Translations under genes and position numbers: made by a program | Assembly (NCBI RefSeq): GCF_000208745.1 | Contig: NC_030855.1 | Location: 11,270,913-11,334,912 of the forward strand | Direction: 5' to 3' | Source: Theobroma cacao | Lineage: Eukaryota > Streptophyta > Magnoliopsida > Malvales > Malvaceae | DNA: 64,000 bases | Notes under the pieces: generated by a model | Databases searched by the model: none | Told to the model about the DNA's origin: nothing | Seen by the model: the letters and a program-made list of their open reading frames with translations, nothing else | Part shown: piece after piece, positions 12,811 through 25,128 of the stretch | Layout of the letters: every line of letters starts with the position of its first letter | Position numbering within the stretch: position 1 is the stretch's first letter

Positions 12811-12827
12811 CCAAGCTCTGATACTAA
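12811..12827 (-). other. Copia primer-binding site (tRNA-iMet type)
   Basis: The minus strand reads ttagtatcagagcttgg next to the LTR end. The canonical site is tggtatcagagc, so one base in the first three is changed. Its position fixes 12828-20851 as the 5' LTR and the element's direction as minus. Confidence 0.85.
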
Positions 12828-13767
12828 TGGTTAAAAGTGTTAGTTCTATAATAATGAGAAAAATATCCTGGAGAGGGGTGAATTGGATTTTGAAAAATTG
12901 TTTTCAACAAATTTAAACTTTTAATGGAGGCAAGTTTGAAGACAAGTTCTCAAATTTGTTTTCACTTTAAAACATGCCAAAAGTAATTTAAGCAAAGTAA
13001 TGACCAAACAAGTTGAAAATAAATTTTCAAACTCTTTAAGGCCAAATGCACTAGTGTAAAATTTTCACAAGCTTCTAATCAAGTCAAGCTAAAAATAAAT
13101 TTCATAAATTTGTCTTTCTATCAAAGTGTGTCAATAATAATTGGAAGAGTAAATTAAAGAATAAACAAGTTAAGAGCAAATTTACTAAATTCTTTAATGT
13201 AAATGCATAAATTCAAGGAGTGAAAAATAAAGAGAGAAGACATAATATTTTTATAGAATTCGGCCTTTTTTCCTACATTCTCTCATTTAGCTCATTAAGG
13301 AATTTCAAATCCACTATAAAAAATACTTTTTAAGGCTTAAGCATAACCTTTACAACGCCTTTCAAAGATCAAGTACAATCTCTCAATACAATTTTGAATA
13401 GCAAGGATACCTCTAGAAGGTAGGTTTTGCTAAGTAAGTACAAAGTTGGAAGAGTATGATATTGATAAGGATGATTACAAAAGATGGGAATGAAGGCATA
13501 AAGGAATTATAGCACAAGAAAACTTAAAATCTTGGTGGAAGAACATGAATTGCTTGCTCTATCTTGGTTTCTTTCTTTTTTTCTTCTTTTTCTTCATCTG
13601 ATTTGATTCTTGATCACAAGAAGTTTTTCTCCACTGCTCTTGCCTTGTAAATGTGTTGGAGAAGTCTTTTTATAGTTGGAGAAGTTTTGAAGCTGTTAGA
13701 GAATGTTTGGTGAAGAAAATAACCATTTTTTGTTTGATTTTGTGTGTAACGGTTAGTTCTGGATCAA

Positions 13768-13882
13768 ATGTATCGATACATTTTGAAATGCATCGATACA
13801 TTTTGGAAATGTATCCATACATTTTGGGTAGAACCATTCTATTTAAAATGTATTGATACTTTTGATCAAAGTATCGATACTT
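13768..13882. repeat. ATGTATCGATACAT palindrome cluster, 5' LTR copy
   Basis: Five copies lie at 13768-13781 (perfect), 13788-13801, 13809-13822, 13848-13860 and 13869-13882. They sit 100-210 bp upstream of the minus-strand TATA-like box near 13671, the same placement as in the 3' LTR. Confidence 0.85.
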
Positions 13883-14108
13883 GTAACTTAAAACATAGAA
13901 AATTCGTCTTTTTGAACCCAATTTGGTGCCAAATACTTGGACAGTTCCAAATCAAATGCAAGGGAGGTTTTAAAATAATTTAAACAAGTCTAAAAACTAT
14001 TCAAACAAGTTCAAAAATTATTCAAGCAATTCCAAAACTCATTCAAGCAATTTTAAACTTCTTCACATGGAAACACTTAGGATTTTCAAAACTTAATTAA
14101 ACAAGTTA

Positions 14109-14122
14109 ACACTTATGCACTT
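14109..14122. repeat. LINE target-site duplication, left copy
   Basis: acacttatgcactt occurs here and again, identically, at 20654-20667 after the poly(A) tail. Confidence 0.95.
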
Positions 14123-14156
14123 AAACTAACCAAAAAGTTAGACAATATAATTTGTA

Positions 14157-16335
14157 ATGGAAAACGCTTTAAACTCCCATGCCTTCCCCCCTCTTAAACC
14201 CCCACGATTTGGTGGTTGGCCAGCCTCTAGACCCTTATTTGCCCCCCACCGGTTGATATTGGCCCCCCATGCCAATCGACAGTCATCCAAAACCCCCCAA
14301 CTAGTGCAATGATGTAGCCACCACCCATTCATGGCTTACCGCAAGCCATGCAGCCCCCAAAGGAACTTCATGTCTCCCCACACACAATCAAAAAGTCCTT
14401 TTTGTTTGTAGCGGTTGGGGATAAACTGTCCGTCATCCCTTCAACTTGTGAGATTTCTTTGTACAAAGATCGACTTAGTGTGTCATTTTTTGATGATGAG
14501 TTGGAGGTCCTTGCTCAGTTTTTCAAGCATTCCATCATCAGAGAGTTTTCCCGAATGCCACACATGCAAGAGATCTGTTCGACATTTACAGGAATCGAAC
14601 TGGTTAGTGCATATGAGATTTGTTGGTTAGACTATAAATACGTCCTTATACATCTCACAAATGAGCATGATTTAAACAAGATCTGGATCTTGCAAGTATG
14701 GTTCATAGCTAACTAGAAGATGAGAGTATTCAAGTGGACCCAAAAGTTTCAACCAGAAAAAAAAATCCTCTTTAGTTCCTGTATGGATTTTCTTTCATAA
14801 TCTACAAGCTCATTTGTAAGAGAAATCGACGTTGATGATGATTGCAATGATAATGGGAAAGCCTCTATTCATTGAGGAAGCAACGACAAATGGGAGTCAT
14901 CCTAGTATGGCTCATGTTTGTGTAGAATACTATTGTCAAAAGGCCCCATTATATCATGTATGGATCGTGAGTCGTGATAGAAAGACTGGTGCTATGATTG
15001 GAGGTTTTTCACAACGAGTGGAGTTCTCAAAGCTTCTGGATTATTGTATTCATTGTTTGCATGTGGGCCATAGTATTTCAATTTGTATGGTTTTTGGAAA
15101 CAAACCAGAGAACTCGGGTGTAAAGAAGCCACTGCCTTTAAGGATTATTAAACAATCAGATGACCTTTCTAGGGTTCAGATTTTGAGTTCTAATGAAGAA
15201 AAATTAGGTGAGAAGAGACAAAGAAGGGATCTAGGCTCTAAGGGAGATAAAAGAGAGGAAGTGATTTGAATGGAGGATCCAAAACAGAGTCTGTAATGGA
15301 AGATAGTAGGGAATCTTGAGAAAAGTGGAGCAAACGATTCAAAAGGAGTTGAAATCGTCAGCAAGGAATATGGGAATGTGCAAGTGATGACCTCTAACTG
15401 TTTTGATGGGATTAGAGCAATAGAGGAGGATGGACAAAAATTCATGGAAGACAAGGGTGAACAGAATAGGTGAATAGTGATACAAGTGCCCTTGAAAATT
15501 ATACAACCCCTATCAATGCTAGCATACCGAAGAAGCTGTTTATGGGATCCAAGTGCAAGCCAAGGAAGGTCTATGGGAGGGTGATCGTTTTGTTATAAAG
15601 GCAAAAGATACTATGGTTCATGAAAAACATAATTTGCTTAGAGCAAATCAACCTCGATTTTCTACCGAAGGAAGGGTGAATGAAAGCACTGAAACTAGGT
15701 ATAAGCTTTTTGGAAGTGTTCAATTTACTGGAGACCATGATTATGTACAATGGGCATTGGAGAATAATCAAAATATCACAGAAAGAAAAAATAAATTGAA
15801 GCAAAATGGAAAGCATGTTGCAAAGTCGCTGCACGCGGTGGTGGACGGGAATGGTTACGATCAGTAGGAGGTAAGGCTTTTGATTGGGGAAAATGAACAA
15901 CCAATAATCTTACTTAATAGCACTACAATAGAAGGTTGAGACTTAAAAAAGTTTGGGTTTGGGGATCTGCTTGAAACTGAGGCAGTAAAAGAAGTGGAGA
16001 GTAGTGATGAGTACCTAACCGCTCTTCGCTCCGAACCAGGTGAGTATGCTTTAAATATGGACAATAACTCTATCTCGTTGTAGGCTGATATTGGTAGTTG
16101 GACAACCCAAGAAACGAGGCAGACCATCCACAACCAACCCCCCATGCAATCCCATGCAGATTTTGGTAACTACAACTTAGAAACTTATATCTCCAAGTGG
16201 AAGAACTCTGACAGTGTTCTCTATTCTGTAGAATTTTTGAACTCAGTAGGTGATGATGTGGCCTTGGAGGTAAAAGATAGAATTGATGATGATGATTTTA
16301 TCTCAATGAACCTTTCACTTCAAACTTATCCATGA
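14157..16335 (+). pseudogene. LINE ORF1: DUF4283 and CCHC zinc-knuckle RNA-binding protein
   Basis: ORF1 proteins of plant LINEs bind the element RNA. The likely start is the ATG at 14157, only 34 bases after the element's first base. The region 14348-14760 resembles the DUF4283 domain, ending in a 'KMRVFKWTQKFQPEK' phrase typical of this group. A perfect knuckle C-X2-C-X4-H-X4-C lies at 15045-15086. The rest is a poorly conserved, charged tail. Frames shift several times (14348, 14832 and 16144 lie in different frames) and stops interrupt it. Its final TGA (16333-16335) overlaps the ORF2 start as ATGA. Confidence 0.9.
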
Positions 16336-19300
16336 TTATCTCTTTAATTTGGAATGTTAGAGGTGTCTTTGGTAGTGTGATCTAAAGACGTTTGAAAAAA
16401 CTAAAAATGATGCATCAAATTAAGTTGTTGGTAGTTTTAGAAACTATGGTTAATATAAGCAACATGGAGTATGTTAGAAGGCGATTGGGTTTTGATACAG
16501 TGATTAATAATTCTTCTGACAAAATATGGTTGTTTGCTCTTTTGAAATTTGTTGTGAAGTTGTGATGAACCATATTCAGTGTTTACATGTGAAACTCTCA
16601 TTACCTTGGCTCTCTCATCCTATGTTTGCATCTTTTGTCTACGCAAAGTGTACCCGGTTAGAAAGAATAGAGCTTTGGAATACCCTTCAATTATTGTCAG
16701 TGGACATGTAGGGGCTGTGGATGGTGGGTGGAGATTTTAACTCCATCTTGAGCAGCGATGAGTGGTTGCATGGTGCTTCTCCCCATGATGGTTCAATGGA
16801 GGATTTTGCTACTGCTTTGCTTAACTGTGGTCTCATTGATGTAGGTTTTAAGGGTAATAGTTATACTTGGACAAATAACCATATGTTCTAGTGCCTTGAC
16901 AGAGTAGTATATAATCAAGAATGGGCAGAATGTGTCTCCTACACTAGAGTTCAACATTTGAATAGAGACGAGTCTGATCATTGTCCTCTCTTACTATCAT
17001 GCTCCAATATAACTCATAATGGCCCTTCAACATTTCATTTTTTTACATGCTTGGGCAAAACACCGTGATTTTCTTCCTTTTGTCAATAGGAGTTGGAAAA
17101 TGCCCATACAAGCTACAGGAATGAAGGCTTTTTGGAATGAACAGGTGTTTGGTGGTATCTTTAAAAACCTACTGTTGGCCAAAGTAGAAGCTGAAGAAAA
17201 AAAGTTGATTTTTCAACAGGAACCTTCAAGAATTAATAGAGACAAAATGCACAGAGCTTACGCTAAACTAAACCAACAGTTAAGTATTGAGGAGCTTTTT
17301 TGGAAACAAAAATCTTGTGTCAAATGGTTGGTGGAGGGAGAAAGAAATACAAGATTCTTTCATATAAGAATGCAGAAAAATAGGGTGAAAAGTCACATTT
17401 TGGATTGAAAACTGGTAAGGAAACGCTATTGAGGATCCACATTTAATTCAAACTTTTGCAATTGATTTTTTTCAAAACCTGTTAAAGGCAGAAAACTGCA
17501 ATAGATCCGGTTTTGATCCCTCTCTCATCCCATAGATTATCTCTTCTACTGATAATAATTTTTTATGTGCAGCTCCCATGCTACAGGAAGTGAAAGAAGC
17601 GGTTTTTAATATTGACAAAAATAGTGTGGCAGGCCTTGATGGAGTGACAAAAAGAAGCGATTTTTCATCATTTTTTTACCAACATTGTTAGGGGATAATT
17701 GCACAGGACCTTTTTGATGTAGTGCAGGATTTTTTTAATGGGGCATCCCTTCCACAAGGAGTTACATCTACCACGATAGTTTTGCTGCCAAAAAAATCGA
17801 AGGCTTGCCAATGGAGTGACTTTCGTCTTATTAGTTTATTAACTATCTTACATAAGATAGTGACTAAACTGTTGAAAAATTGTTTGTCTAAAATTCTCCC
17901 TTCCGTCATCTTAGAAAATCAAAGTGGATTTGTCAGTGGCTGGCTTATCAGTGACAACATCTTATTGGTGCAGGAGCTGATTAGAAAAATTGATCATAAA
18001 TCGAGGGAAGATAATGTAGTTCTAAAATTAGATATGATGAAAGCATATAATCGCTTGAACTAAAATTTCTTATAATTGATGATGGAGAGTTTTGGCCTCA
18101 ATGGGCATTGGATAAACATGATGAAGACTTGTATATCCAACTGTTAGTTCTATTTATTAATTAATGGTGCCTCGATGGGTTATTTTAAATTGAAGAAGGG
18201 GCTACAACAAGGGGACTTTATTTCCCCCTTCTTGTTTATACTAGCAGCAGAGTATCTATCCAGGGGACTTAATCAGTTATTTCGTCAACATAGTTCTTTG
18301 CATTATTAGTTCGGCCGTTCATTGAACATTAGTCATCTTGCATTTGCAGATGATATTATTATTTTTACTAATGGATGCCACTCGGCTTTGTAGAAAATTT
18401 TGAATTTCTTACAGAAGTATGAATAGGTATTTGGGCAGCAAATAAATAGTCTGAAAAACTATTTCATCACAAGTAATAGCATTGTAATTTCTAGAAGGTA
18501 GATCATATCACAAACAACCTATTTTTTGCATAAGACACTTTTTGTTATCTATCTCGGAGCTCCTATTTTCAAAGGTACAATAAAGATACTCCTATTTGAT
18601 TCTTTAATTACCAAAATTAGAGATCGTATTTCAAGATGGGAGAATAAGATTCTATCACCTGGTGGTCGCATTACTCTATTGAGGAGTCTTCTATCTTCGA
18701 TGCCAATTTACTTATTACAAATCCTTAAACCTCCGATGACTGTCATTGAGAAAATAGAAAGGCTCTTCAATAGTTTTTTATGGGTTAGCTCGATTGCATG
18801 CAAGAAGACTCACTGGGTTGCTTGGAGTAAAATTAGTTTTCCATGCTTGGAAGAGGGGGCTTGATATTTGAAAGTCGATAGATGTTTTTAACACCTTCAC
18901 AATGAAATTATGGTGGCAATTTCAAACGTGTGACAACCTATGGACACATTATTTGAGAGCAAAATACTATTGTGGTTGCCTACCTCATTATGTTCAACCT
19001 AAACTACATGATTCCCAAGTGTGGAAGAAGATGCTTGGTGGTAGGACTTCTACTAATTAGCATACTAGGTGGCAGATTGGCAAAGGGGAGCTTTTTTGCT
19101 AGCATGATTGTTGGATGGGAGAAAAACCACTAGTAACTTCTTTCCCTTCATTTCAAAATGATATGTCTATAGTTAATAGTTTTTATAGTGGTGATGCGTG
19201 GGATATGGATAAGTTGAAATTATTACTGCTCGCTACGTTAATTAATGATGTCTTGAAGATTCCTTTTGATAGTTCAAAGGAAGATGTAGCTTATTGGACC

Positions 19301-20400
19301 TTTACATCTCATGGGGATTTTTCTACCAGAAGTGCATGGGAGGTTGTTAGGCAATGGCAACCTACAATTACTATGGGTAAGCTCATCTGGCATAAAAGCA
19401 TTCCATTAACGATTTCTATTTTTTTATGGAGGGTCGTAAATAATTGGATATCGATAGAGCTACGGATGAAGAATAAAGGCATCCAATTAGCCTCTAAATG
19501 CTTATGTTGCAACTCTGAGTAGTGTTTATTACATGTTTTGTGAGACAACTCGATGGCAAAATAGGTTTGGAATCTCTTTGCAAAATTCTTTCAAATCTAT
19601 GTTTTGAACCCCCAAAATGTTATTCAAAGTATCTGGCATGGTACTATTCTAGAGATTACACTAAATAGGGTCATATTAGAGTTTTACTTCCATTATTTAT
19701 ATGTTGGTTTCTATGGTTGGAAAGAAATCATACGAAACATAGGAACTTGGGTACGTACCTTGATAGAATTGTATAGTGAATTATGAAATTGTTGAGATAG
19801 CTATATGAGGGCAACCTTCTAAAACAATGGCATTGGAAAAGAGACATCAACATAGCCGCTACATGGGGTTTTAAATTCCCCATCAAACATTCTACAACTC
19901 TTCAAATAGTAAATTGAGTGAATCCATTCATAGGTGAATATAAGTTGAACGTAGATGGGAGCTCCAAGAACAATCAAAACGCGGCAAATGGAGGATTACT
20001 TTGAGATCACACAAGTATGCTCATATTTGGTTTCTCAAAAAATCTTGGTCCTTCTAACTCTTTGCAGGCGGAATTACATGCATTACTCAAAGGTTTGGTT
20101 TTATGCCAAGAACGCGATATTAATAAATTATGGATAGAAATGGATGCATTAGTGGTAATTCAAATGATCCAACAATGTTAGAAAGGATCCCATGACATAT
20201 GGTATTTATTAGAATCTATAAGAAAATGTTTGCTGAACATTTCTTATCGAATTTCACATATTTATAGGGAAGGTAATCAAGCAGCAGATTTCTTGTCTAA
20301 TCAGGGCTACACACATCAGGATCTTTGTGTCTTTTCTGAAACACAAGGTGAATTACGTGGTATTCTTAAACTAGACAGATTAAATTTACCATATGTTTGA
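16332..20400 (+). pseudogene. LINE ORF2: endonuclease, reverse transcriptase, RNase H
   Basis: ORF2 nicks the target DNA and copies the element RNA in place. The start is ATG 16332, with 'ISLIWNVRG', the usual opening of the AP-like endonuclease. 'GGDFNSI' (about 16728) and 'DESDHCPLL' (about 16968) are the other endonuclease blocks. The reverse transcriptase runs from about 17580 to 18870, with 'LLPKKS', 'FRLISLL', 'QSGFVSG', 'GLQQGDFISPFLF' and a catalytic FADD box at 18343-18354. A zf-RVT-like region ('IPLTISIFLWR') is near 19390-19520. The RNase H domain is at about 19935-20330 ('NVDGS', 'AELHAL', 'REGNQAADFL'). It stops at 20398-20400. Numerous stops and frameshifts make it a pseudogene. 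Confidence 0.95.
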
Positions 20401-20653
20401 TTTAAATAAATGTAAAGGAATAGTACTCTAATTTATGTTTTCATAGAATCCTGCATTAAAGTACTATTAGTTTCCAATTGCATTCTAAACTACTATGTTT
20501 GGAAAGTAATGTCTTTTTTAGGTGACTATCTTAATTTATTTCTTGTTTCTCATGTAATTCTGGAGATACGATTTATATCTCCCTCCTTTATGTACTTTTT
20601 ATTTTAATTAATAAAATTTATCAAGGTAGTTGGGCCTTGAGGAAAAAAAAAAT

Positions 20654-20667
20654 ACACTTATGCACTT
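20654..20667. repeat. LINE target-site duplication, right copy
   Basis: It is identical to 14109-14122. The sequence after it (from 20668) continues the Copia LTR exactly where the left side stopped. Confidence 0.95.
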
Positions 20668-20856
20668 CAAGAGTATATGTATGAAAGTTTTTAACATTAA
20701 TAAATTAAACTAAAAAATATATTCAAACAATTTCAAAAATCATTCAAACAAGTTCAAGGATCACTCAAACAAATTCAAAAATTATTGAAGCAATTTAAAT
20801 CACTTTTGTCATATCAAAACTATAATAATTTTAAAACTAATAAACCTAACAAATTC

Positions 20857-21150
20857 CATCTTTATATATTTTTAGATATCTTAAAATTATTCCATCTTTT
20901 CTTTGTTTAAATATTTTTACTTTTTAGAGTTCAAAACTATTTTTCATAATTTCTTTTTTACTTTTTAATAAAAAACTATAAAAAATCATTTATATATGTT
21001 TTTAAATTTAATTTAATATAAATGAAAGTAAAACAAAATAAATTGTGAAATAATAGTTAATTATTTTTTAAATTATGTCCAAAATAGAACATCAACGATG
21101 GTGATAATCGTTTAGTGCCAAAAGTAATCACAGCCGTCGAATGAAGCAAC
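20857..21150. other. AT-rich upstream region of RPL7
   Basis: After the Copia target duplication the sequence is AT-rich and non-repetitive by eye. No gene or element is recognised. It presumably forms the distal promoter of the ribosomal protein gene. Confidence 0.5.
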
Positions 21151-21159
21151 AAGAAATAC

Positions 21160-21232
21160 AAACCCTACAAAACCCTGTTTTCAGTCAGCTTGGGCCTCCT
21201 CTTTTAAAGCTTCAACTTCGAAGAAACCCTAA
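21160..21232 (+). promoter_or_regulatory. RPL7 promoter: telo-box and site II motifs
   Basis: AAACCCTA at 21160-21167 and AAACCCTAA at 21224-21232 are telo-box type motifs. TGGGCC at 21191-21196 is a site II element. This combination is well known in plant ribosomal protein gene promoters, where it drives expression in dividing cells. The start of transcription is not visible, but the second telo-box may lie in the leader. Confidence 0.75.
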
Positions 21233-21281
21233 CCCTTGTTGGCTGCCGCATCCTACCTTCGACCGACCGAAACCTTTCGAG

Positions 21282-21830
21282 GTTACTCTCTTTCTCTAAA
21301 CTCTATTATTTGCTAAGAAAATGAATTGATTAACCTTTTAAACGATACCTTTCTTCGTATTTGCTGACTCTGTTTGATTAGTGATCTTCACTTGCAATAA
21401 TTTGAGAAATCTTTCACTCCTGGCTGTGTACTCTTGATCCCATCTTCACCCATTTTTTGAAAATAATCTTTTGGGTCAAACTGTTTTCAAGTCCCCATTT
21501 CTGTATTAATTTACTGTTTGTTGTGTTCTTGAAACGATGGATGTTGCAAGTATCCCTGCTAAAGGAGCTGGGTTTGAATCTCCCTTCAAATCAAAGAAAA
21601 TGATGTTGGATGCTTGGTAGAACTAAGGGTCTTTTTTCTTTTTAATTGGTACTATTGATTTTTTTTTTATCACACTGAAAAGAGATGAATCATTCATTTT
21701 TGTAATGTGCGGTTGTGTTTATGATTTGTGTATCTGGTTGTTTAACTAGTTTGTTTGTTTGGGTTAAAAAAGTCTATACAAATCCAGGACTTGTTTTCTG
21801 ATTTCTACTTTGGTTTGGTAATTTGCTTAG
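21282..21830 (+). other. Intron in the RPL7 5' leader
   Basis: A plausible donor (ctttcgag|gttact) at 21282 and acceptor (gcttag|acATGGG) ending at 21830 bracket a T-rich 549-base intron just before the start codon. Leader introns are common in plant ribosomal protein genes. A short open frame inside it (ATG 21537, 27 codons) is treated as intronic. The donor is inferred; the acceptor is better supported because the coding exon begins two bases later. Confidence 0.65.
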
Positions 21831-21832
21831 AC

Positions 21833-23386
<1,554 letters not shown>

Positions 23387-23810
23387 ATAGATGTCTGTTA
23401 TTTGTCAACGTTTGAGTTACCTTTTGTTTATTGTAAGGATTTTTTTGTTCTTTTTTCCTCTAAATTTCTCTTGGAAGTTAGATACAGTTTTTCCAAGAGC
23501 ATGGAAAATGTCAAGGTGTTGCCTTTTATTCTACTTCTGCTATGTGACTTCACTTAATGAGATTTTTTTGACCTTAAAAAAGATTTTGGTGTTGATACAT
23601 ACTCCAGATGGTAATTGAGATTTAGTTTCCTTAATATTTTCTTGTATGACCTAAAAAGCAGTAAAAAGTGGTAAGTACAACAGGCTGCAGGAGATAGTAT
23701 ACTTAAAAACACTTGATGAGCATAGAATCTTTTGGGCGTTAAGCATCATAAAGGTCCCTATTTATATAATCATAAGAAATAATTTTTACTTTTAAAGGGT
23801 AAGTTGGGTT
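23387..23810 (+). other. RPL7 3' UTR and downstream sequence
   Basis: T-rich sequence immediately after the stop is the likely 3' UTR, roughly to 23600. No single poly(A) signal stands out. The remainder up to 23810 holds no recognised feature. Confidence 0.5.
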
Positions 23811-23905
23811 AATAAAATAAAATAATTATTTTATTCAAATAAAATAAAATAATTATTTTATTCAAATAAAATAAAATAATTATTTTATTCAAATAAAATA
23901 AAATG
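23811..23905. repeat. 27-bp AT-only palindromic tandem repeat, about 3.5 copies
   Basis: The unit aaataaaataaaataatta(ttttattc) repeats at 23811-23836, 23837-23863, 23864-23890 and partly 23891-23905. Copies are identical where complete. Each unit is nearly self-complementary. Confidence 0.95.
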
Positions 23906-23998
23906 TTTATTAATCAAGCATTCTCCTGCATTAAACAAGCTCAGGATAGGGACCTCATTTCAGTTATTCTACCTGCAGCGTGGAGTGCGTTTGGCTAC

Positions 23999-25128
23999 TG
24001 TCTCGGGTGGGAGAGAAATAACAATTTATAGGCAAGCGTCACGCCCCTTTTGTTTCCCTAGCCATGCTGGCTCGATGGGGGGCGGCATGGCCCGCAGATG
24101 GGGCTGATCTCCCGCCATCAGACCGTGCTTGGGCGCGCAGATGGCTGGGACAGGCAGTTTTGGCCCACAGGAGGCCCAGGCAGTGGGGCACGCAGCATTG
24201 GCTCGCAAAGCATGGCGCGTAGGCACAGGAACCCCTATGGGGCGCAGGCGGGTAGAGTTGGCGCACAGGCAGGCAGAATTGGTGTGCAGACAGACTGGCA
24301 GCGCGATGGTGCGCAGAGAATGCGCGAGAAGCGCAAGAAGGGCCTAGACTGCGCGGGAAAGACCGACCAGCCCTATAGGCGGGCTAGCCGTTGCCCAACC
24401 GCCCAGGGGCACGTCAGAGTGGACAGAACGGCTCCAAACGGCACCAGGACCGTTGGGAACCCCTTGGGACTGTTGGGGGAGGCTCCCCACTATAAAAGGG
24501 ACCTTAGGGGACCTTGCCAAGGGTTGGATGGTTGGTTGGCTGAATGAGGGTTGAGAGTGGGCATTGTGAGCCAAGAGCTGATGGCTTGGTGCTGTGAGAG
24601 TGGGTTGTGCTGGGCAACCTAGGGGCTGAGGGCTGGGCACTTGGGGGCCATTGTGGGGGCTAGAGTGAGTGTCAGCCAAGGCTGCCAGGATGGGGTGGTA
24701 CGGCACATTATGTGATTGGCTTAGGCTACCCTTGTAAATTGTATTCTTTGAGTGTAAATACAAAATCCATTTTCCCTACTTGCTTCCTTGTTGCGTGTGA
24801 GCGTTCTAATTCGTGCCGGTTGCATCGAGAGTGAGCGTGCGGGCCAGACAAGGCACCCGAGAGTAGTGTGTAGCCAGATGAGGGGCTGCGAGAGGGAGTG
24901 CTCTTCGAGCAAGGGCTCGATACGCGGGCGTCCCGAGTGTGGGGATTGGAGACCTAGCGAGCGGGGCTCGGCTGACTGAGCACTCCAGCATTCGAGAATT
25001 CGCTTCCGCATCAGTTTTCTTGTCAAGGAGATCCATCCTTGACCGGGCAAGGCTGGCTTAGCCACTGAAGCGACCAGGAAGGGGCGTGGTTGAGCGCCAC
25101 ACGGGTGCAAGAGAAAACCCCCGTGACA
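23999..25128 (+). repeat. GC-rich LTR-like island
   Basis: The ends TGTCTCGGG (23999) and CCCGTGACA (25128) are inverted matches of each other, typical of LTR termini. TATAAAA at 24491-24497 lies about 490 bases in. The island is sharply GC-rich against AT-rich surroundings. Flanks gctac and caagc do not form a target duplication, and no primer site or polypurine tract is seen, so it could be an old solo LTR or a fragment. Open frames of up to 149 codons inside are ascribed to base composition and not to genes. Confidence 0.55.
24491..24497 (+). promoter_or_regulatory. TATA box of the GC-rich LTR
   Basis: TATAAAA followed by gggacctta in the only promoter-like context of this island. A transcription start about 30 bases downstream would be expected. 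Confidence 0.5.

Larger units (their letters stand above)
14123..20653 (+). mobile_element. Full-length non-LTR retrotransposon (plant L1-type LINE)
   Basis: The element is bounded by 14-bp duplications and ends in a poly(A) run (20643-20652). It has a very short 5' leader, a DUF4283/zinc-knuckle ORF1, an ORF2 with endonuclease, reverse transcriptase, zinc-finger and RNase H regions, and about 240 bp of 3' UTR. Both ORFs have many stops and shifts, so it is dead. It inserted in sense orientation relative to the window, antisense to the host Copia LTR. Confidence 0.96.
379..20851 (-). mobile_element. Copia (SIRE-like) LTR retrotransposon, gag-only, heavily nested
   Basis: The element reads right to left. 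Two homologous LTRs (379-1943 and 12828-20851, the latter split by a LINE) flank an internal region with a tRNA-iMet-type primer site beside the 5' LTR and a polypurine tract beside the 3' LTR. Flanks aattt (374-378) and aattc (20852-20856) are a one-mismatch 5-bp target duplication. Subtracting the LINE, the 5190-8133 solo LTR, the 10458-11574 LTR and the Mutator-like insert leaves about 9.0 kb, with about 6 kb internal. A decayed gag is visible but no integrase, reverse transcriptase or RNase H, so it looks like a non-autonomous derivative or one whose pol was deleted. The LTRs differ by many substitutions and a roughly 100-bp indel, so it is old. Confidence 0.88.
12828..20851 (-). repeat. 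5' LTR of the Copia element, split by a LINE
   Basis: The LTR segments are 12828-14122 and 20668-20851. Together, with one copy of the LINE target duplication removed, they give about 1.48 kb, against 1.57 kb for the 3' LTR. The difference is mainly a block near 1625-1735 that is missing here. The minus-strand start TGTTAGG is at 20851. A minus-strand TATA-like box (caactataaaaagac) is at about 13664-13678. Confidence 0.9.

Noticed and set aside
21537..21620. A 27-codon open frame upstream of RPL7 beginning at ATG 21537
   Set aside because: It falls within the inferred leader intron, so it would not be in the mature message unless an unseen splice form exists.
21755..21832. In-frame upstream extension of RPL7 from ATG 21755
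   Set aside because: The extension covers the T-rich end of the leader intron and its acceptor. The conserved plant L7 start is at 21833.
24098..24547. A 149-codon plus-strand open frame, with overlapping minus-strand frames up to 139 codons
   Set aside because: All lie in the GC-rich LTR-like island where stops are rare by composition. Several frames are open at once and no domain is recognisable.
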